Shown: in pieces, positions 16,390 through 27,250 of the stretch
Numbering within the stretch: position 1 is the stretch's first letter
Layout: the number at the start of each line of letters is the position of its first letter
Source of the DNA: Solimonas soli DSM 21787
GTDB lineage: Bacteria > Pseudomonadota > Gammaproteobacteria > Nevskiales > Nevskiaceae
Length of the DNA stretch: 64,000 nt
Assembly: GCF_000474945.1 (NCBI RefSeq)
Contig: NZ_AXDW01000015.1
Coordinates: 88,234 to 152,233, forward strand
Reading direction: 5' to 3'
Notes under the pieces: model-generated
What the model was told of the DNA's origin: nothing
Databases searched by the model: none
What the model saw: only the letters and a program-made list of their open reading frames with translations
Position numbers and translations under genes: made by a program

Positions 16390-18207
16390 ATGCCTGCCTA
16401 CAAAGCCCCGCTGCGCGACATGCGCTTCCTGATCAACGAAGTCTTCGACTATCCGGCGCACTACGCCGCGCTGTCGAACGGCAAGGATGCCGATCCCGAA
16501 ACCGTCGCCGCCATCCTCGAGGAAGGCGCCAAGTTCTGCGAAGAGGTGCTCTCGCCGCTGAATCGGTCCGGCGACGAGGAAGGCTGCCACTTCGAGAACG
16601 GCAAGGTCACCACGCCCAAGGGCTTCAAGGAAGCCTATGCGCAGTACGTCGCCGGCGGCTGGCAGGGCCTCTCGCACCCGACCGAATACGGCGGCCAGGG
16701 CATGCCGATGTCGATGGGCCTGTTCAAGACCGAGATGATGGGCACCGCCAACTGGTCGTTCAACATGTATCCGGGCCTGTCGCTCGGCGCCATGAACACC
16801 ATCCTGCAGCACGCGTCCGACGAGCTGAAGGCCATTTACATGCCGAAGCTCACCGAAGGGACCTGGACCGGCACCATGTGCCTGACCGAGCCGCAGTGCG
16901 GCACCGACCTCGGCCAGGTCAAGACCCGCGCCGAGCCGCAGGCCGACGGGACCTACAAGATCACCGGCACCAAGATCTTCATCTCGGCCGGCGAGCACGA
17001 TCTCGCCGACAACATCGTGCACATCGTCCTCGCGCGCCTGCCGGACGCGCCGCCCGGCACCAAGGGCATCTCGCTGTTCATCATCCCCAAGCATCTGCCG
17101 GCGGCGGACGGCTCGGTCGGCGCGTTCAACAAGGTCGTGTGCAGCGCCATCGAGCACAAGATGGGCATCAAGGCTTCGGCCACCTGCGTCATCAACTTCG
17201 AGGAATCGACCGGCTGGATGATCGCCGAGCCGAACAAGGGCCTCGAAGCGATGTTCACCTTCATGAACACCGCGCGCATCGGCACCGCGATCCAGGGCGT
17301 CTGCCACGCCGAGCTGTCGTTCCAGGGCGCGCTGCGCTACGCCAAGGAGCGCCGCTCGATGCGCGCGCTCGGCGGCAAGAAGGAGCCGGACAAGGTCGCC
17401 GATGCGATCATCCACCACGCCGACGTGCGCCGCATGCTGCTCACGCAGAAGGCGATCGCCGAGGGCGGCCGCGCGATGATCTACTTCGCCGCGCAGTACG
17501 CCGACCACATGACCAGTGGCGTCATCGAAGGCGATGCCAAGAAGGTCAAGCACTGGGACGACAAGCTCGGCTTCCTCACGCCGATCCTCAAGGGCTTCCT
17601 CACCGAACTCGGTTTCGAAGCCGCCAATCAGGGCGTGCAGGTGTTCGGCGGCCACGGCTACATCAAGGAACACGGCATGGAACAGATCGTGCGCGATGCG
17701 CGCATCGCCATGCTCTACGAAGGCACGACCGGCATCCAGGCGCTCGACCTGCTCGGCCGCAAGGTGCTGATCATGACGCGCGGCGGCGCGGTGCGGGAAT
17801 TCACCGGCCTGATCGCGCGATTCGCCGTCGAGCATCTGCGCAACGCCAAGCTGCGCCGCTACGCGACCTCGCTGGCGACCTACGCCGCCGAGTGGAACGT
17901 GCTGACCACGCGCATCATGCTCACCGCGCGCAAGGATCGCGACAGCGTCAGCGCCGCCAGCTACCACTTCCTGATGTACTCGGGCTACGTGACGATGGCC
18001 TACTTCTGGGCCCTGCAGGCCGCCGTCGCCAGCGACAAGCTCGCCAAAGGCGGCAGCGAGAAGCCGGAGTTCTACAAGGCCAAGCTGGCGACCGCGCGCT
18101 TCTACTTCGATCACCTGCTGCCGCGCGCCAAGGGCCACGCCAGCTCGATGGTCAAGCCGAGCAAGTCGCTCATCAAGCTGCCGGTCGAGCACTTCGCGTT
18201 CGAATGA
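16390..18207 (+). CDS. Acyl-CoA dehydrogenase with extra C-terminal domain (DmdC-like)
   Basis: 605 residues, the long acyl-CoA dehydrogenase form. MCLTEPQCGTDLG and ISAGEHDLADN line the FAD/substrate site, QVFGGHGYIKEHGMEQ and DARIAMLYEGTTGIQALDLLGRK form the C-terminal domain with the catalytic Glu in YEG, and residues about 470-605 are the additional C-terminal domain of the DmdC/AcdA subfamily. It makes the alpha-beta double bond in an acyl-CoA; homologues act on 3-methylmercaptopropionyl-CoA but many act on ordinary fatty acyl-CoAs, and nothing here decides between them. The ATG at 16390 matches the family N-terminus (PAYKAPLRDMRF). A perfect hairpin terminator follows. Confidence 0.9.
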   Translation: MPAYKAPLRDMRFLINEVFDYPAHYAALSNGKDADPETVAAILEEGAKFCEEVLSPLNRSGDEEGCHFENGKVTTPKGFKEAYAQYVAGGWQGLSHPTEYGGQGMPMSMGLFKTEMMGTANWSFNMYPGLSLGAMNTILQHASDELKAIYMPKLTEGTWTGTMCLTEPQCGTDLGQVKTRAEPQADGTYKITGTKIFISAGEHDLADNIVHIVLARLPDAPPGTKGISLFIIPKHLPAADGSVGAFNKVVCSAIEHKMGIKASATCVINFEESTGWMIAEPNKGLEAMFTFMNTARIGTAIQGVCHAELSFQGALRYAKERRSMRALGGKKEPDKVADAIIHHADVRRMLLTQKAIAEGGRAMIYFAAQYADHMTSGVIEGDAKKVKHWDDKLGFLTPILKGFLTELGFEAANQGVQVFGGHGYIKEHGMEQIVRDARIAMLYEGTTGIQALDLLGRKVLIMTRGGAVREFTGLIARFAVEHLRNAKLRRYATSLATYAAEWNVLTTRIMLTARKDRDSVSAASYHFLMYSGYVTMAYFWALQAAVASDKLAKGGSEKPEFYKAKLATARFYFDHLLPRAKGHASSMVKPSKSLIKLPVEHFAFE

Positions 18208-18231
18208 CGCGTCGCTGAAGGTCGAGGAAAC

Positions 18232-18259
18232 GAAGAAGGCGCCTCACGGCGCCTTCTTC
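18232..18259. terminator. Bidirectional hairpin terminator
   Basis: A perfect 12-bp stem, GAAGAAGGCGCC (18232-18243) and its complement (18248-18259), with a TCAC loop. It lies between two converging genes, the acyl-CoA dehydrogenase and the XRE regulator. A short T-rich stretch follows on either side. Confidence 0.75.
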
Positions 18260-18291
18260 CTATTCGATGGCATCCCGCTTGGCACGTTTTG

Positions 18292-18543
18292 TCAGATGCC
18301 CTGGGATCGTCGCGACGACGCGGCGGTCTTTTGCTCGACGCTCCTGATCATCGCCGACACGCTGACGCCAAGGACCGTGCTCAGCTTGAACAGGGTCTTG
18401 ATGCTCGCGGAATTGTGGCCGCGCTCGAGCAGGGAGACATAGTTCCGCTGCAGCCCGGCTTCCAGCGCGAGCTGCTCCTGAGAGAGGCCGCGCTGCAACC
18501 TCAGCTCGCGCAACACCTCCCCGAATGCCTGCTCCGGCTGCAC
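18292..18543 (-). CDS. XRE-family transcriptional regulator
   Basis: 83 residues, nearly all helix-turn-helix: RLQRGLSQEQLALEAGLQ and NYVSLLERGHNSASIKT are the Cro/CI recognition helices. It has no effector domain. The start is a GTG at 18543 with GGAG 6 nt upstream, about 50 nt downstream of a good promoter. Its target is unknown; the divergent outer-membrane protein gene and its own promoter are the obvious candidates. Confidence 0.9.
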   Translation of the reverse strand: MQPEQAFGEVLRELRLQRGLSQEQLALEAGLQRNYVSLLERGHNSASIKTLFKLSTVLGVSVSAMIRSVEQKTAASSRRSQGI

Positions 18544-18598
18544 GCCACTCTCCGTTCGATCGACGAACGGTAGGGGTCAGGTGCATGAAGATCTTCAC

Positions 18599-18628
18599 AA
18601 TATACTGGTCAATGGCGGGCGTGCTCAA
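18599..18628 (-). promoter_or_regulatory. Promoter of the XRE regulator gene
   Basis: On the minus strand TTGAGC (18628-18623) and TATATT (18604-18599) are separated by 18 bp. The transcript would start about 50 nt before the regulator's GTG. The element lies in the 147-bp divergent region shared with the outer-membrane protein gene. Confidence 0.5.
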
Positions 18629-18690
18629 TACGATGCCTGCGTCGCTTCTGACGGGATATCTGCAAAGACCGGGGACATGATGAGCGGGGA

Positions 18691-19314
18691 ATGGAAAAGG
18701 CCGGACGCGCGCGCGCCTGCCTGTTGCTCGGCGCGGTACTCGTGAGCACGCCTGCGGCAGCCGATCCAGCGGGGTTCTATGGCGGCCTGTCGGCAGGCGT
18801 GGGGCGCGTGAAGGGATACGACGATGCCAGATGGCGGCCGGTGCCGGCTGCGACGGTTGGTTATGCCTTTGTCTCGGGGCTGCGGCCGGAACTGGAACTC
18901 GCGTACCGTCATCACCGCGAGGTCGACGACGCTACGGCCGAGAGCGTGATGGGCAACCTCTGGTGGGATATCTGGAACGAGGGTTACTACTTCTACGTCG
19001 GAGGCGGGGCCGGCAATGCCTGGCTCGACGTGGACGCCCGCAATGAACGCGCTTCCGACTCGCTGGCGGCATGGCAAGTCGGGCTCGGTTTAGGTGGTGC
19101 CGTGAACGAGCATCTTACGGTCGGCCTGAACTATCGGCATTTCGAAACCTTCCAGGAGCCTCGCTTCTCCGCGGCAGGGCAGTCTTCCCGGGCCGGCAGC
19201 CGTTTCGAGGCGCAGGCCTTCCTCGTCGAGTTGCGCTATTTCTTTGGCGGTGGTCCGCAGGATCCGGCCCCGTCCGTTTCGGTGCAGCCAGTCAGGGTGG
19301 TCCCCGTCCGATAG
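18691..19314 (+). CDS. Outer-membrane beta-barrel protein (OmpW/opacity-like)
   Basis: 207 residues with a signal peptide ending near ATPAAADP (cleavage after Ala about residue 25) and alternating aromatic strands such as FYGGLSAGVGRV, ATVGYAFVSGL and AFLVELRYFFGG; the last strand ends in an aromatic pair followed by a short proline-rich tail. This fits an eight-stranded outer-membrane barrel. No ligand can be named. It is divergent from the XRE regulator. Its 3' end overlaps the convergent TauE/SafE remnant by about 80 bp. Confidence 0.75.
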   Translation: MEKAGRARACLLLGAVLVSTPAAADPAGFYGGLSAGVGRVKGYDDARWRPVPAATVGYAFVSGLRPELELAYRHHREVDDATAESVMGNLWWDIWNEGYYFYVGGGAGNAWLDVDARNERASDSLAAWQVGLGLGGAVNEHLTVGLNYRHFETFQEPRFSAAGQSSRAGSRFEAQAFLVELRYFFGGGPQDPAPSVSVQPVRVVPVR

Positions 19315-19646
19315 CCTGCGGTTGGTATGTATTCCGCCGAGGTGTGCAGCAGATGGGCGCCGAGCAGTGCCAGGGCGCCGAAGAAGCAGAGGCTGAACCC
19401 GCGCTGCGGCAGCCGCTGCTGCAGCGCCTGACCGGCGGCCATGCCGAGCAGCGCCGGCAGCACGAGAAAGATCGATAGCCCAAGATCGGCGGCCGGTGCA
19501 TGGCGTGCCGCCAGCAGCGCGACGAACAAGGCCAGTGTCGAGGTCGTGAACGACAGGCCCATCGCCTGCAGCAGCGTCTGGCGCGGCAGGTCGAGCGCCT
19601 GCAGGAACGGAATCGCCGGCATCACGAACACGCCGGTGACGGCGGT
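19236..19646 (-). pseudogene. TauE/SafE-family exporter, C-terminal remnant
   Basis: The minus frame from about 19646 encodes TAVTGVFVMPAIPFLQAL and then helices such as GLSFTTSTLALFVALLA and LGLSIFLVLPALLGMAAGQA, which are the second half of a sulfite exporter TauE/SafE protein. The N-terminal half is absent: upstream of about 19646 the DNA is a LysR gene body on the opposite strand. No start codon or RBS fits. The frame stays open to 19236, overlapping the neighbouring barrel gene. It is half of a deletion scar together with the LysR remnant. Confidence 0.75.
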
Positions 19647-20162
19647 GCCATCGTCGACGCCGTGCGCGACGGGCTTTGCGACATCGGCATCGCTTCCGAC
19701 GCGATGGCGATGAACGGGCTCGAAACCTTCGCGTTTCGCGACGATCCGCTGGTGCTCGTCGCGCCGCGCGGCGACGCGCTGGCGGCGCGGCGCACGCTGC
19801 GCTTTGCCGACGTGCTCGATCGCGATTTCATCGGTCTGGTCGACGGCAGCGCGCTGCACGCGCATCTGGCCGAGCAGGCGCGTGCGGCCGGCGCGAACCT
19901 GCGTTACCGCGCGCGCCTGCGCAGCTTCGACGCGGTCTGCGCGATGGTCGGGCAGGGCGTCGGCGTCGGCATCGTTTCGCTGGCCGCCGCGAAGCGCTGC
20001 GCACGCGGCAGCGGCATCGTGCGTCTGAAGCTCGCCGAAGACTGGGCGGCGCGGCGCCTGCTGCTGTGCGTGCGCCGCGCCGACGAGCTGCCGGTGTACG
20101 CGCAGCGCCCGCTCGCGCATCTGCGCGGGCAGGGCGCCGTCGCGGCGGCGAAGCGCAGCTAG
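19647..20162 (+). pseudogene. LysR-type regulator, C-terminal remnant
   Basis: The plus frame from about 19647 encodes AIVDAVRDGLCDIGIA, DDPLVLVAPRGDALA and FDAVCAMVGQGVGVGIVSL, the effector-binding domain of a LysR regulator. The HTH and the first effector subdomain are missing. The reading frame continues upstream only as the antisense of the TauE/SafE remnant. LysR and TauE/SafE genes are commonly divergent neighbours, so a single deletion that removed the intergenic region and both 5' ends explains the pair. The natural stop is kept and overlaps the stop of the convergent methyltransferase. Confidence 0.75.
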
Positions 20163-20992
20163 TTCCGGCTCGCGACCTTCGTGCCGCGCGGCTTCGCGAA
20201 CTTCAGCGTCATGCGGTCCGACTCGCCGATCGCGAGATACCGGGCGCGATCCTGTTCGCCGAGCTTCAAGGTCGGCGGCAGCGTCCACACGCCTTGCGGA
20301 TAGTCCTTCGTGTCCTTCGGATTGTCGTTGACGTTCGAGCGTGCGACGAGCTCGAAGCCGGCGTTGCGCGCCAGCGCAATCACGTAGTCCTCGTTGGCGT
20401 AGCCGCTGTCCTTCATCTGCTGGAGCGTGCTGCCGGGCCTGGCGCGATGCTCGACGACGCCGAGAACGCCGCCCGGCTTCAGCGCCTTGAAGAACGCGTC
20501 GAAGGCCTGCTGCTCGTAGCCGCCGGCGACCCAGTTGTGCACGTTGCGGAACGTCAGCACCGCGTCGGCGCTGCCGGGTGGCGCGATGTCGGTCCGCGCC
20601 GGCGGCGCGAACGTCGACAGCGCGACCCTGTCGAGGCGTTCCGGCGCCGCTTCGAGCTTGGCCTGGTACGCCGCGACCCCTTTCTCCGACGCCGGCAGCG
20701 CCGCCGTGTAGCGGCCGCGATCGTGCAGGTACGCCGCGAGGATGTCGGTGTAGCCGGTCGTGCCGGGCCAGATCTCGACGACGTTCATGTCCGGCGCGAT
20801 GCCGAAGAACGTCAGCGTCTGCAGCGGATGGCGATAGACGTCACGCGCCCGCTGTTCGGGCGCACGCGCCGGGCTGTCGACGGCCTTCTTCAGCGCCGCG
20901 TGGTCGACGCCGGATGCGGCGGCCGATGCCGCGAGCAGCATCGCGGCGAGACCGCCGGCGAAGGATGTGGACCAACGGAAGGCAGGCGCCAT
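20159..20992 (-). CDS. Class I SAM-dependent methyltransferase-like protein with signal peptide
   Basis: 277 residues. The first 27 form a convincing signal peptide (positive start, SFAGGLAAMLLAASAAASG). The mature part has a methyltransferase fold: NVVEIWPGTTGYTDILA in place of motif I, DAVLTFRNVHNW, and LKPGGVLGVVEHRA. GGAG lies 7 nt upstream of the ATG at 20992. Exported members of this family are widespread but unexplained, since S-adenosylmethionine is not expected in the periplasm; motif I is also altered (EIWPGTTGY). Downstream in the same direction there is nothing; the gene converges with the LysR remnant. Confidence 0.75.
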   Translation of the reverse strand: MAPAFRWSTSFAGGLAAMLLAASAAASGVDHAALKKAVDSPARAPEQRARDVYRHPLQTLTFFGIAPDMNVVEIWPGTTGYTDILAAYLHDRGRYTAALPASEKGVAAYQAKLEAAPERLDRVALSTFAPPARTDIAPPGSADAVLTFRNVHNWVAGGYEQQAFDAFFKALKPGGVLGVVEHRARPGSTLQQMKDSGYANEDYVIALARNAGFELVARSNVNDNPKDTKDYPQGVWTLPPTLKLGEQDRARYLAIGESDRMTLKFAKPRGTKVASRN

Positions 20993-21120
20993 GTCGAACT
21001 CCGGAACGGATTCCCTGGAAGAACGTCGACAGTAGCCGCCACATCGCGGCCTGGCGAGAGGGGAATGCCGTAAAGGCACATGAAGCTTCTGTCAGCATGG
21101 CGCCGCCAGCCGGGCAAATG

Positions 21121-21151
21121 GCGAGGGGCCGCGTCATTGCGCGGCCCTCGC
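21121..21151. terminator. GC-rich hairpin, likely terminator of the fadH-like gene
   Basis: GCGAGGGGCCGCG pairs with CGCGGCCCTCGC (12 bp with one bulged G) around a TCATTG loop. It lies 21 bp beyond the stop of the dienoyl-CoA reductase gene. There is no strong T-tract, so termination efficiency is uncertain. Confidence 0.45.
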
Positions 21152-21172
21152 GCCATGGATCATCGGCGCTTG

Positions 21173-23230
<2,058 letters not shown>

Positions 23231-23289
23231 CTAAGGCTGGCAAAGGAAAACGGGGGGCGCCGGTCGCGTGGCGGGACGCGGCGGTTCGC

Positions 23290-23859
23290 TCACAGGCGAA
23301 GATGGCTGTCGCGCGGCGCGGCACCGGCCTCGGCCTTCAGCGCGGCGCTGATGCGGTCCTGGTTCTCGCTCCAGCGCAGCGCCCAGTCGGGCAGCGTGCC
23401 GGTCTGCGCGCCGCCGCCGCAGACCTCCATGACCTTCGCCGGCGGCACCGGGCCCTGCTTGCTGACGAACACGTAGCGCACCAGCACCAGCGCGCAGACG
23501 CGGCCGTCGCGCACGAAGCGGTGTTCGCAGTAGGTCCACTTCTGGTCCCAGCCGAGCGTGCGCGACTGCAGCTCGTAGGTCTCGAACGGCTGCAGCGAGC
23601 GCGAGTAGCGCGCGTCGGAATCGCCGGCGACCGGCCGCCAGCCGCGCTTCAGCGCCTTGAGCCAGACCTGGTTGCGCAGGCCGAGATCGAGGCGGCCGAG
23701 ATCGGCCACCGAGAAATAGCGGCCATTGTTCATGTGCAGGTTCATGTCGATGTCGCCGGGCCAGACGCGCAGGCGCAGGCGGCCGGTATCGAGCACGCCC
23801 AGCCGGCCGCGCCAGCGGAAGCTCAGCCAGATCCACAGGCTGCGCCAGAGCATCGTCAT
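23290..23859 (-). CDS. Thioesterase family protein (4HBT_2/THEM6-like)
   Basis: 189 residues of the hotdog fold, recognised by the WPGDIDMNLHMNNGRYFSVA segment where Asp and Asn residues line the active site, and TLGWDQKWTYCEHRFVRDG in the second half. A hydrophobic N-terminus (LWRSLWIWLSF) may anchor it to the membrane. Acyl-CoA or acyl-lipid thioester hydrolysis is the likely activity. The ATG at 23859 has only a weak upstream site. Its neighbours are fadH-like downstream and a divergent MFS pump. Confidence 0.8.
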   Translation of the reverse strand: MTMLWRSLWIWLSFRWRGRLGVLDTGRLRLRVWPGDIDMNLHMNNGRYFSVADLGRLDLGLRNQVWLKALKRGWRPVAGDSDARYSRSLQPFETYELQSRTLGWDQKWTYCEHRFVRDGRVCALVLVRYVFVSKQGPVPPAKVMEVCGGGAQTGTLPDWALRWSENQDRISAALKAEAGAAPRDSHLRL

Positions 23860-24003
23860 GGGAAGGCCCACCCCGGAAGAATTCCGCCGCACGCTAGCGC
23901 AGCGGCGCCGCCGCGCCATTGGCGGTCGCGACAATGGCCGCTGCGAGCGCGCGACAAGGCGGCCGCGGGCAGGGCAAACTGCCGCCGTCCGGGGAACCAC
24001 CAT

Positions 24004-25251
24004 ATGGCGACTACCACACCGCCCGCCGCCCGTCGCGGCGCGCTGATTTTCATCTTCGTCACCGTCGTGCTTGACATGCTGGCCTTCGGCATCATCATTC
24101 CGGTGCTGCCGAAGCTGGTCGAGCAGTTCCTGGCCGGCGATACCGCCCGCGCGGCGCGCGTCTACGGTACCTTCGGCATGGCCTGGGCCCTGATGCAGTT
24201 CGTGTTCTCGCCGCTGCTCGGCGCGGCGTCCGATCGCTTCGGGCGGCGGCCGCTGATCCTGCTGTCCTGCTTCGGGCTCGGCGTCGATTTCCTCTTCATG
24301 AGCGTGGCGCCGACGCTGGGCTGGCTGTTCGTCGGCCGCGTCATCAGCGGCATCACCGCGTCGAGCTTCTCGATGGCCAGCGCCTACATCGCCGACGTCA
24401 CGCCGCCCGACAAGCGCGCCGGCGCCTACGGCCTGCTCGGCGCCGGCTTCGGCATCGGCTTCGTGTTCGGCCCGGCGCTCGGCGGTGTGCTCGGCCACGG
24501 CGATCCGCGCCTGCCATTCATGATCGCCGGCGCGCTCGCCGTGCTGAACGCGCTGTACGGCTTCTTCGTGCTGCCGGAATCGCTGCCGCGCGAGCGGCGC
24601 ACGCCGCGCTTCGCCTGGGCACGCGCCAATCCGGTCGGCTCGCTGAAGCTGCTGCGCTCGCATCCCGAACTGTCCAGCTTCGCGATCGTCTACTTCCTGT
24701 ACCAGTTCGCGCACTACGTGCTGCCGAGCACGGCGATTCTCTATTCCAGCTACCGCTACGGCTGGGATGCGCGCGCGCTCGGTCTGATGATGGCGGCGAC
24801 CGGCGTCTGCAGCATCCTCGTGCAGACCTTTCTCGTGCGGCGCATGGTGGCGCGCTTCGGCGAGCGCGCGACGCTGCTGATCGGGCTCGCGGCCGGAACG
24901 CTGGGTTACGCCGGCTATGGCCTGGCGCCGAGCGGGGCCTGGTTCCTCGCTGCGATTCCGGTGTTCGCGCTGTCCGGCCTGGTCAATCCCGGCCTGCAGG
25001 CGCTGATGACGGCGCGCGTCGGCAAGAACGAACAGGGCCAGCTGCAGGGCGCCAACGCGAGCCTGATGGGCATCGCCGGCATGATCGCGCCCGGCTTCTT
25101 CGCGCTGGCCTTCGCGACCTTCATCGCGCCGGGCGCACCGTACCTGCCCGGCGCCGCGATGCTCGCCGCCGGGCTGCTGACGGCGGCGGCGATGCTGGTC
25201 ACGCTGGCGGCGACGCGCCGCGCGACCGCGTCCGCAGCGGCGTCGCCGTGA
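24004..25251 (+). CDS. MFS transporter, TCR/Tet-like
   Basis: 415 residues and 12 predicted membrane helices. The inter-helix motif A reads [16 protein letters not shown], motif B/C contains GPALGGVLG, and [14 protein letters not shown] in helix 1 is typical of the TetA/TCR branch. These are proton-driven drug or metabolite exporters in the inner membrane. No TetR-type regulator lies beside it, so the substrate is unknown. Confidence 0.85.
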   Translation: MATTTPPAARRGALIFIFVTVVLDMLAFGIIIPVLPKLVEQFLAGDTARAARVYGTFGMAWALMQFVFSPLLGAASDRFGRRPLILLSCFGLGVDFLFMSVAPTLGWLFVGRVISGITASSFSMASAYIADVTPPDKRAGAYGLLGAGFGIGFVFGPALGGVLGHGDPRLPFMIAGALAVLNALYGFFVLPESLPRERRTPRFAWARANPVGSLKLLRSHPELSSFAIVYFLYQFAHYVLPSTAILYSSYRYGWDARALGLMMAATGVCSILVQTFLVRRMVARFGERATLLIGLAAGTLGYAGYGLAPSGAWFLAAIPVFALSGLVNPGLQALMTARVGKNEQGQLQGANASLMGIAGMIAPGFFALAFATFIAPGAPYLPGAAMLAAGLLTAAAMLVTLAATRRATASAAASP

Positions 25252-25350
25252 AGCGTCATTCGCCAGCGTGCCAGGCATGTGCTGCCTGCGGCCAAGGCGG
25301 CCGCCGCCGCAGCCGCTAAGCTCGCGCGACGATCACCGAGCGGAGTTGCG

Positions 25351-26376
25351 ATGTCACAGCCGACCGTGCGTTCCGGCCAGTTCCAGTATCAGGGGCATAC
25401 GCTGGCCTACACGCTGCATGGCGCGGCCGGCGGCAAGCCCTGCGTGCTGGTGCACGGCATCCTGCTCGATTCGCTGCTGAACCGCGGCCTCGCGCGCCGC
25501 TTCGCCGCCCTCGGCTACGAGGTCGCGCTGCTCGATCTGCTCGGTCACGGCAAGAGCGAGCGCAGCCACGATCCGAAGGAGCATCGCGTCGATTTCTACG
25601 CCGATCAGGTGCTGGCGCTGCTCGATCATCTGGGCTGGCCGCGGGCGCTGATCGGCGGCGTGTCGCTGGGCTGCATCACCGCGCTCACCGTGGCGGTGAA
25701 GGCGCCGCAGCGCTGCACGGCGCTGTTCCTCGAAATGCCGGTGATGGAGTGGTCGGCGCCGTGGGCGGCCCTGATCCTCTCGCCGCTGCTGGTCGCCTCG
25801 CGCTACAACCCGCTGCTGCAGGGGCGCATCGCGCGGTTCATCGGCCTCCTGCCGCGGCCGCCGATCGACTGGCTGGCGAGCGCGATGAACGCGATCTCCA
25901 ACGAGCCGAAGGTGATCGCCGCCATCCTGCACGGCGTGCTGGTCGGGCCGATGGTGCCGACCCTCGACGAGCGGCGCCGGCTGACCCTGCCGGCGCTGGT
26001 CGTCGGCCACAGCGGCGACAAGCTGCACGAGCACCGCGACGCGCGTTCGCTCGCCGCGCAGCTGCCGAACGCGAAGCTGCTGATGGCGAAGTCTATCCTC
26101 GAACTGCGCACGCGGCCGCGGCGCCTGTGGCCGGAGATCGAGAGCTTCCTGAAGTCGGTGCCGGCGGCGCTCGCCGCACCAGCGCCTGCGGCGGCGCGCC
26201 AGGCCGCGAGCCGGGCGCCTTCCGGCAGACCGGCGCGGGCGGTGCCGAAGAAGGCCGCGAAGAAGGCGGCGAAGAAAATCGCGAACAAGGTCGCGAAGAA
26301 AGCCGTGAAGCAGGCGCCGCCGCGCCAAGCCGCGACCGCCAGGGCGTCGAAAAAGACGCCTGGTGCGCGGCGCTGA
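25351..26376 (+). CDS. Alpha/beta hydrolase with a Lys/Ala-rich histone-like tail
   Basis: 341 residues. Residues 1-275 are an alpha/beta hydrolase with LVHGILLDS, the nucleophile elbow GGVSLGCITAL (Ser near 109) and VVGHSGDKLHEH near 226-237, where the usual Asp and His lie. Residues about 280-341 form an Ala/Pro linker and a very basic tail with AKKAAKKIANKVAKKAVK, like histone H1 or AlgP-type tails. The tail could bind DNA, polyphosphate or polyhydroxyalkanoate granules. The ATG at 25351 follows GGAG by 7 nt. The gene stands alone between the MFS and a small exported protein. Confidence 0.8.
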   Translation: MSQPTVRSGQFQYQGHTLAYTLHGAAGGKPCVLVHGILLDSLLNRGLARRFAALGYEVALLDLLGHGKSERSHDPKEHRVDFYADQVLALLDHLGWPRALIGGVSLGCITALTVAVKAPQRCTALFLEMPVMEWSAPWAALILSPLLVASRYNPLLQGRIARFIGLLPRPPIDWLASAMNAISNEPKVIAAILHGVLVGPMVPTLDERRRLTLPALVVGHSGDKLHEHRDARSLAAQLPNAKLLMAKSILELRTRPRRLWPEIESFLKSVPAALAAPAPAAARQAASRAPSGRPARAVPKKAAKKAAKKIANKVAKKAVKQAPPRQAATARASKKTPGARR

Positions 26377-26422
26377 TTCACGGCCGCCCGACGGGCGCCG
26401 GCAGGGTGCGGGGAGGAGAACG

Positions 26423-26737
26423 ATGCGTGCGTGGCGGATGATCGCGCTGCCGGCCCTGCTGTGGCCGCTCATCGCGACGGCGATTCCCGAAGGACCGGAC
26501 TATCCCTCGGCGGCATGGACGGCGCGCGAAGCGCAGAACTTCGCCAGGGTGCTCGAAGCGCCGACCGAGGAGGTCGCGACGCGCGACGGCCGGCGCGCGC
26601 AGTGCGAGGACATCCGCGCCGGCTGCGCCGCGCCGCAGGCGCACCACGGCGGCGGTGCGTTCGGCCTGTTCGGCGCGCTGCTGCTGCTCGGTGCGGCGCT
26701 GCTGCGCGGCCCCGGTGCGGCGCGGCGGCGCACCTGA
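26423..26737 (+). CDS. Small exported protein with a GlyGly-CTERM-like tail
   Basis: 104 residues. A signal peptide (residues 1-20, ALPALLWPLIATAIP) is followed by a 50-residue polar part with two Cys, then HHGGGAFGLFGALLLLGAAL and an Arg-rich end. Small-residue/Gly motif, hydrophobic helix and basic tail make up the tripartite shape of GlyGly-CTERM/rhombosortase sorting signals. No sortase is visible in the window. The start is well supported by GGAGGAG 5 nt before the ATG. I do not recognise a family for the body. Confidence 0.6.
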   Translation: MRAWRMIALPALLWPLIATAIPEGPDYPSAAWTAREAQNFARVLEAPTEEVATRDGRRAQCEDIRAGCAAPQAHHGGGAFGLFGALLLLGAALLRGPGAARRRT

Positions 26738-26758
26738 CGGCCGGCCCGCCACGCCGGC

Positions 26759-27202
26759 TCAGGACAGCGTATTCACCTTCGGGAACCGCGCGCGGAAGTC
26801 GTCCGGCATCGGCTGCACCTTCTTGCTCCGGTAGTTGAAGAACACGAAGCCGGACTTCGCCGTGGCGATCAAGCTGCCGTCGGCCGGCCGCGAGATGCGG
26901 AACACGATGTCGCCGCCATAGCGGTTGAAGTCCATCACACCGATTTCGAACAGGAGCTGATCGCGCGCATGCGCCTCGGCGCGGTACATCGTCGCCAGAT
27001 CGGTGACGATGATGCCGCACTGCGCGTCCGTCGGCTCGGTGATGCCATGGTTAAAGAGAAAATGCGCGCGCGCCTCGGAGATCATCGAGATCATCGCGTC
27101 GTTGCTGAGGTGATTGGCGGCGTTGATGTCGGTGATGCGCACGGTCAGCGTCGTGCGGTAGACGAAGGCGTCTTCGGGGAACTGCAGCTGGAGGCGCGCC
27201 AT
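26759..27202 (-). CDS. Acyl-CoA thioesterase-like hotdog protein
   Basis: 147 residues. RITDINAANHLSNDAMISM is the hotdog active-site segment with Asp and Asn, followed by a helix and strands ending DIVFRISRPADGSLIATAKS and FFNYRSKKVQ. It resembles thioesterases of the 4HBT class. The substrate is unknown. It starts at an ATG at 27202, is not overlapped by neighbours, and is one of four thioesterase-like genes in this part of the window. Confidence 0.8.
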   Translation of the reverse strand: MARLQLQFPEDAFVYRTTLTVRITDINAANHLSNDAMISMISEARAHFLFNHGITEPTDAQCGIIVTDLATMYRAEAHARDQLLFEIGVMDFNRYGGDIVFRISRPADGSLIATAKSGFVFFNYRSKKVQPMPDDFRARFPKVNTLS

Positions 27203-27250
27203 GGCTCGATGGGGTCGGCAGCGGAGCGGCGGATTGTAGTGTCCGCCGTC

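Noticed and set aside
16192..18192. A 666-codon minus-strand frame opposite the acyl-CoA dehydrogenase
   Set aside because: It mirrors the codons of a clear enzyme gene, has no RBS or family motif, and is rich in Arg/Ala/Gly as expected for antisense of high-GC coding DNA.
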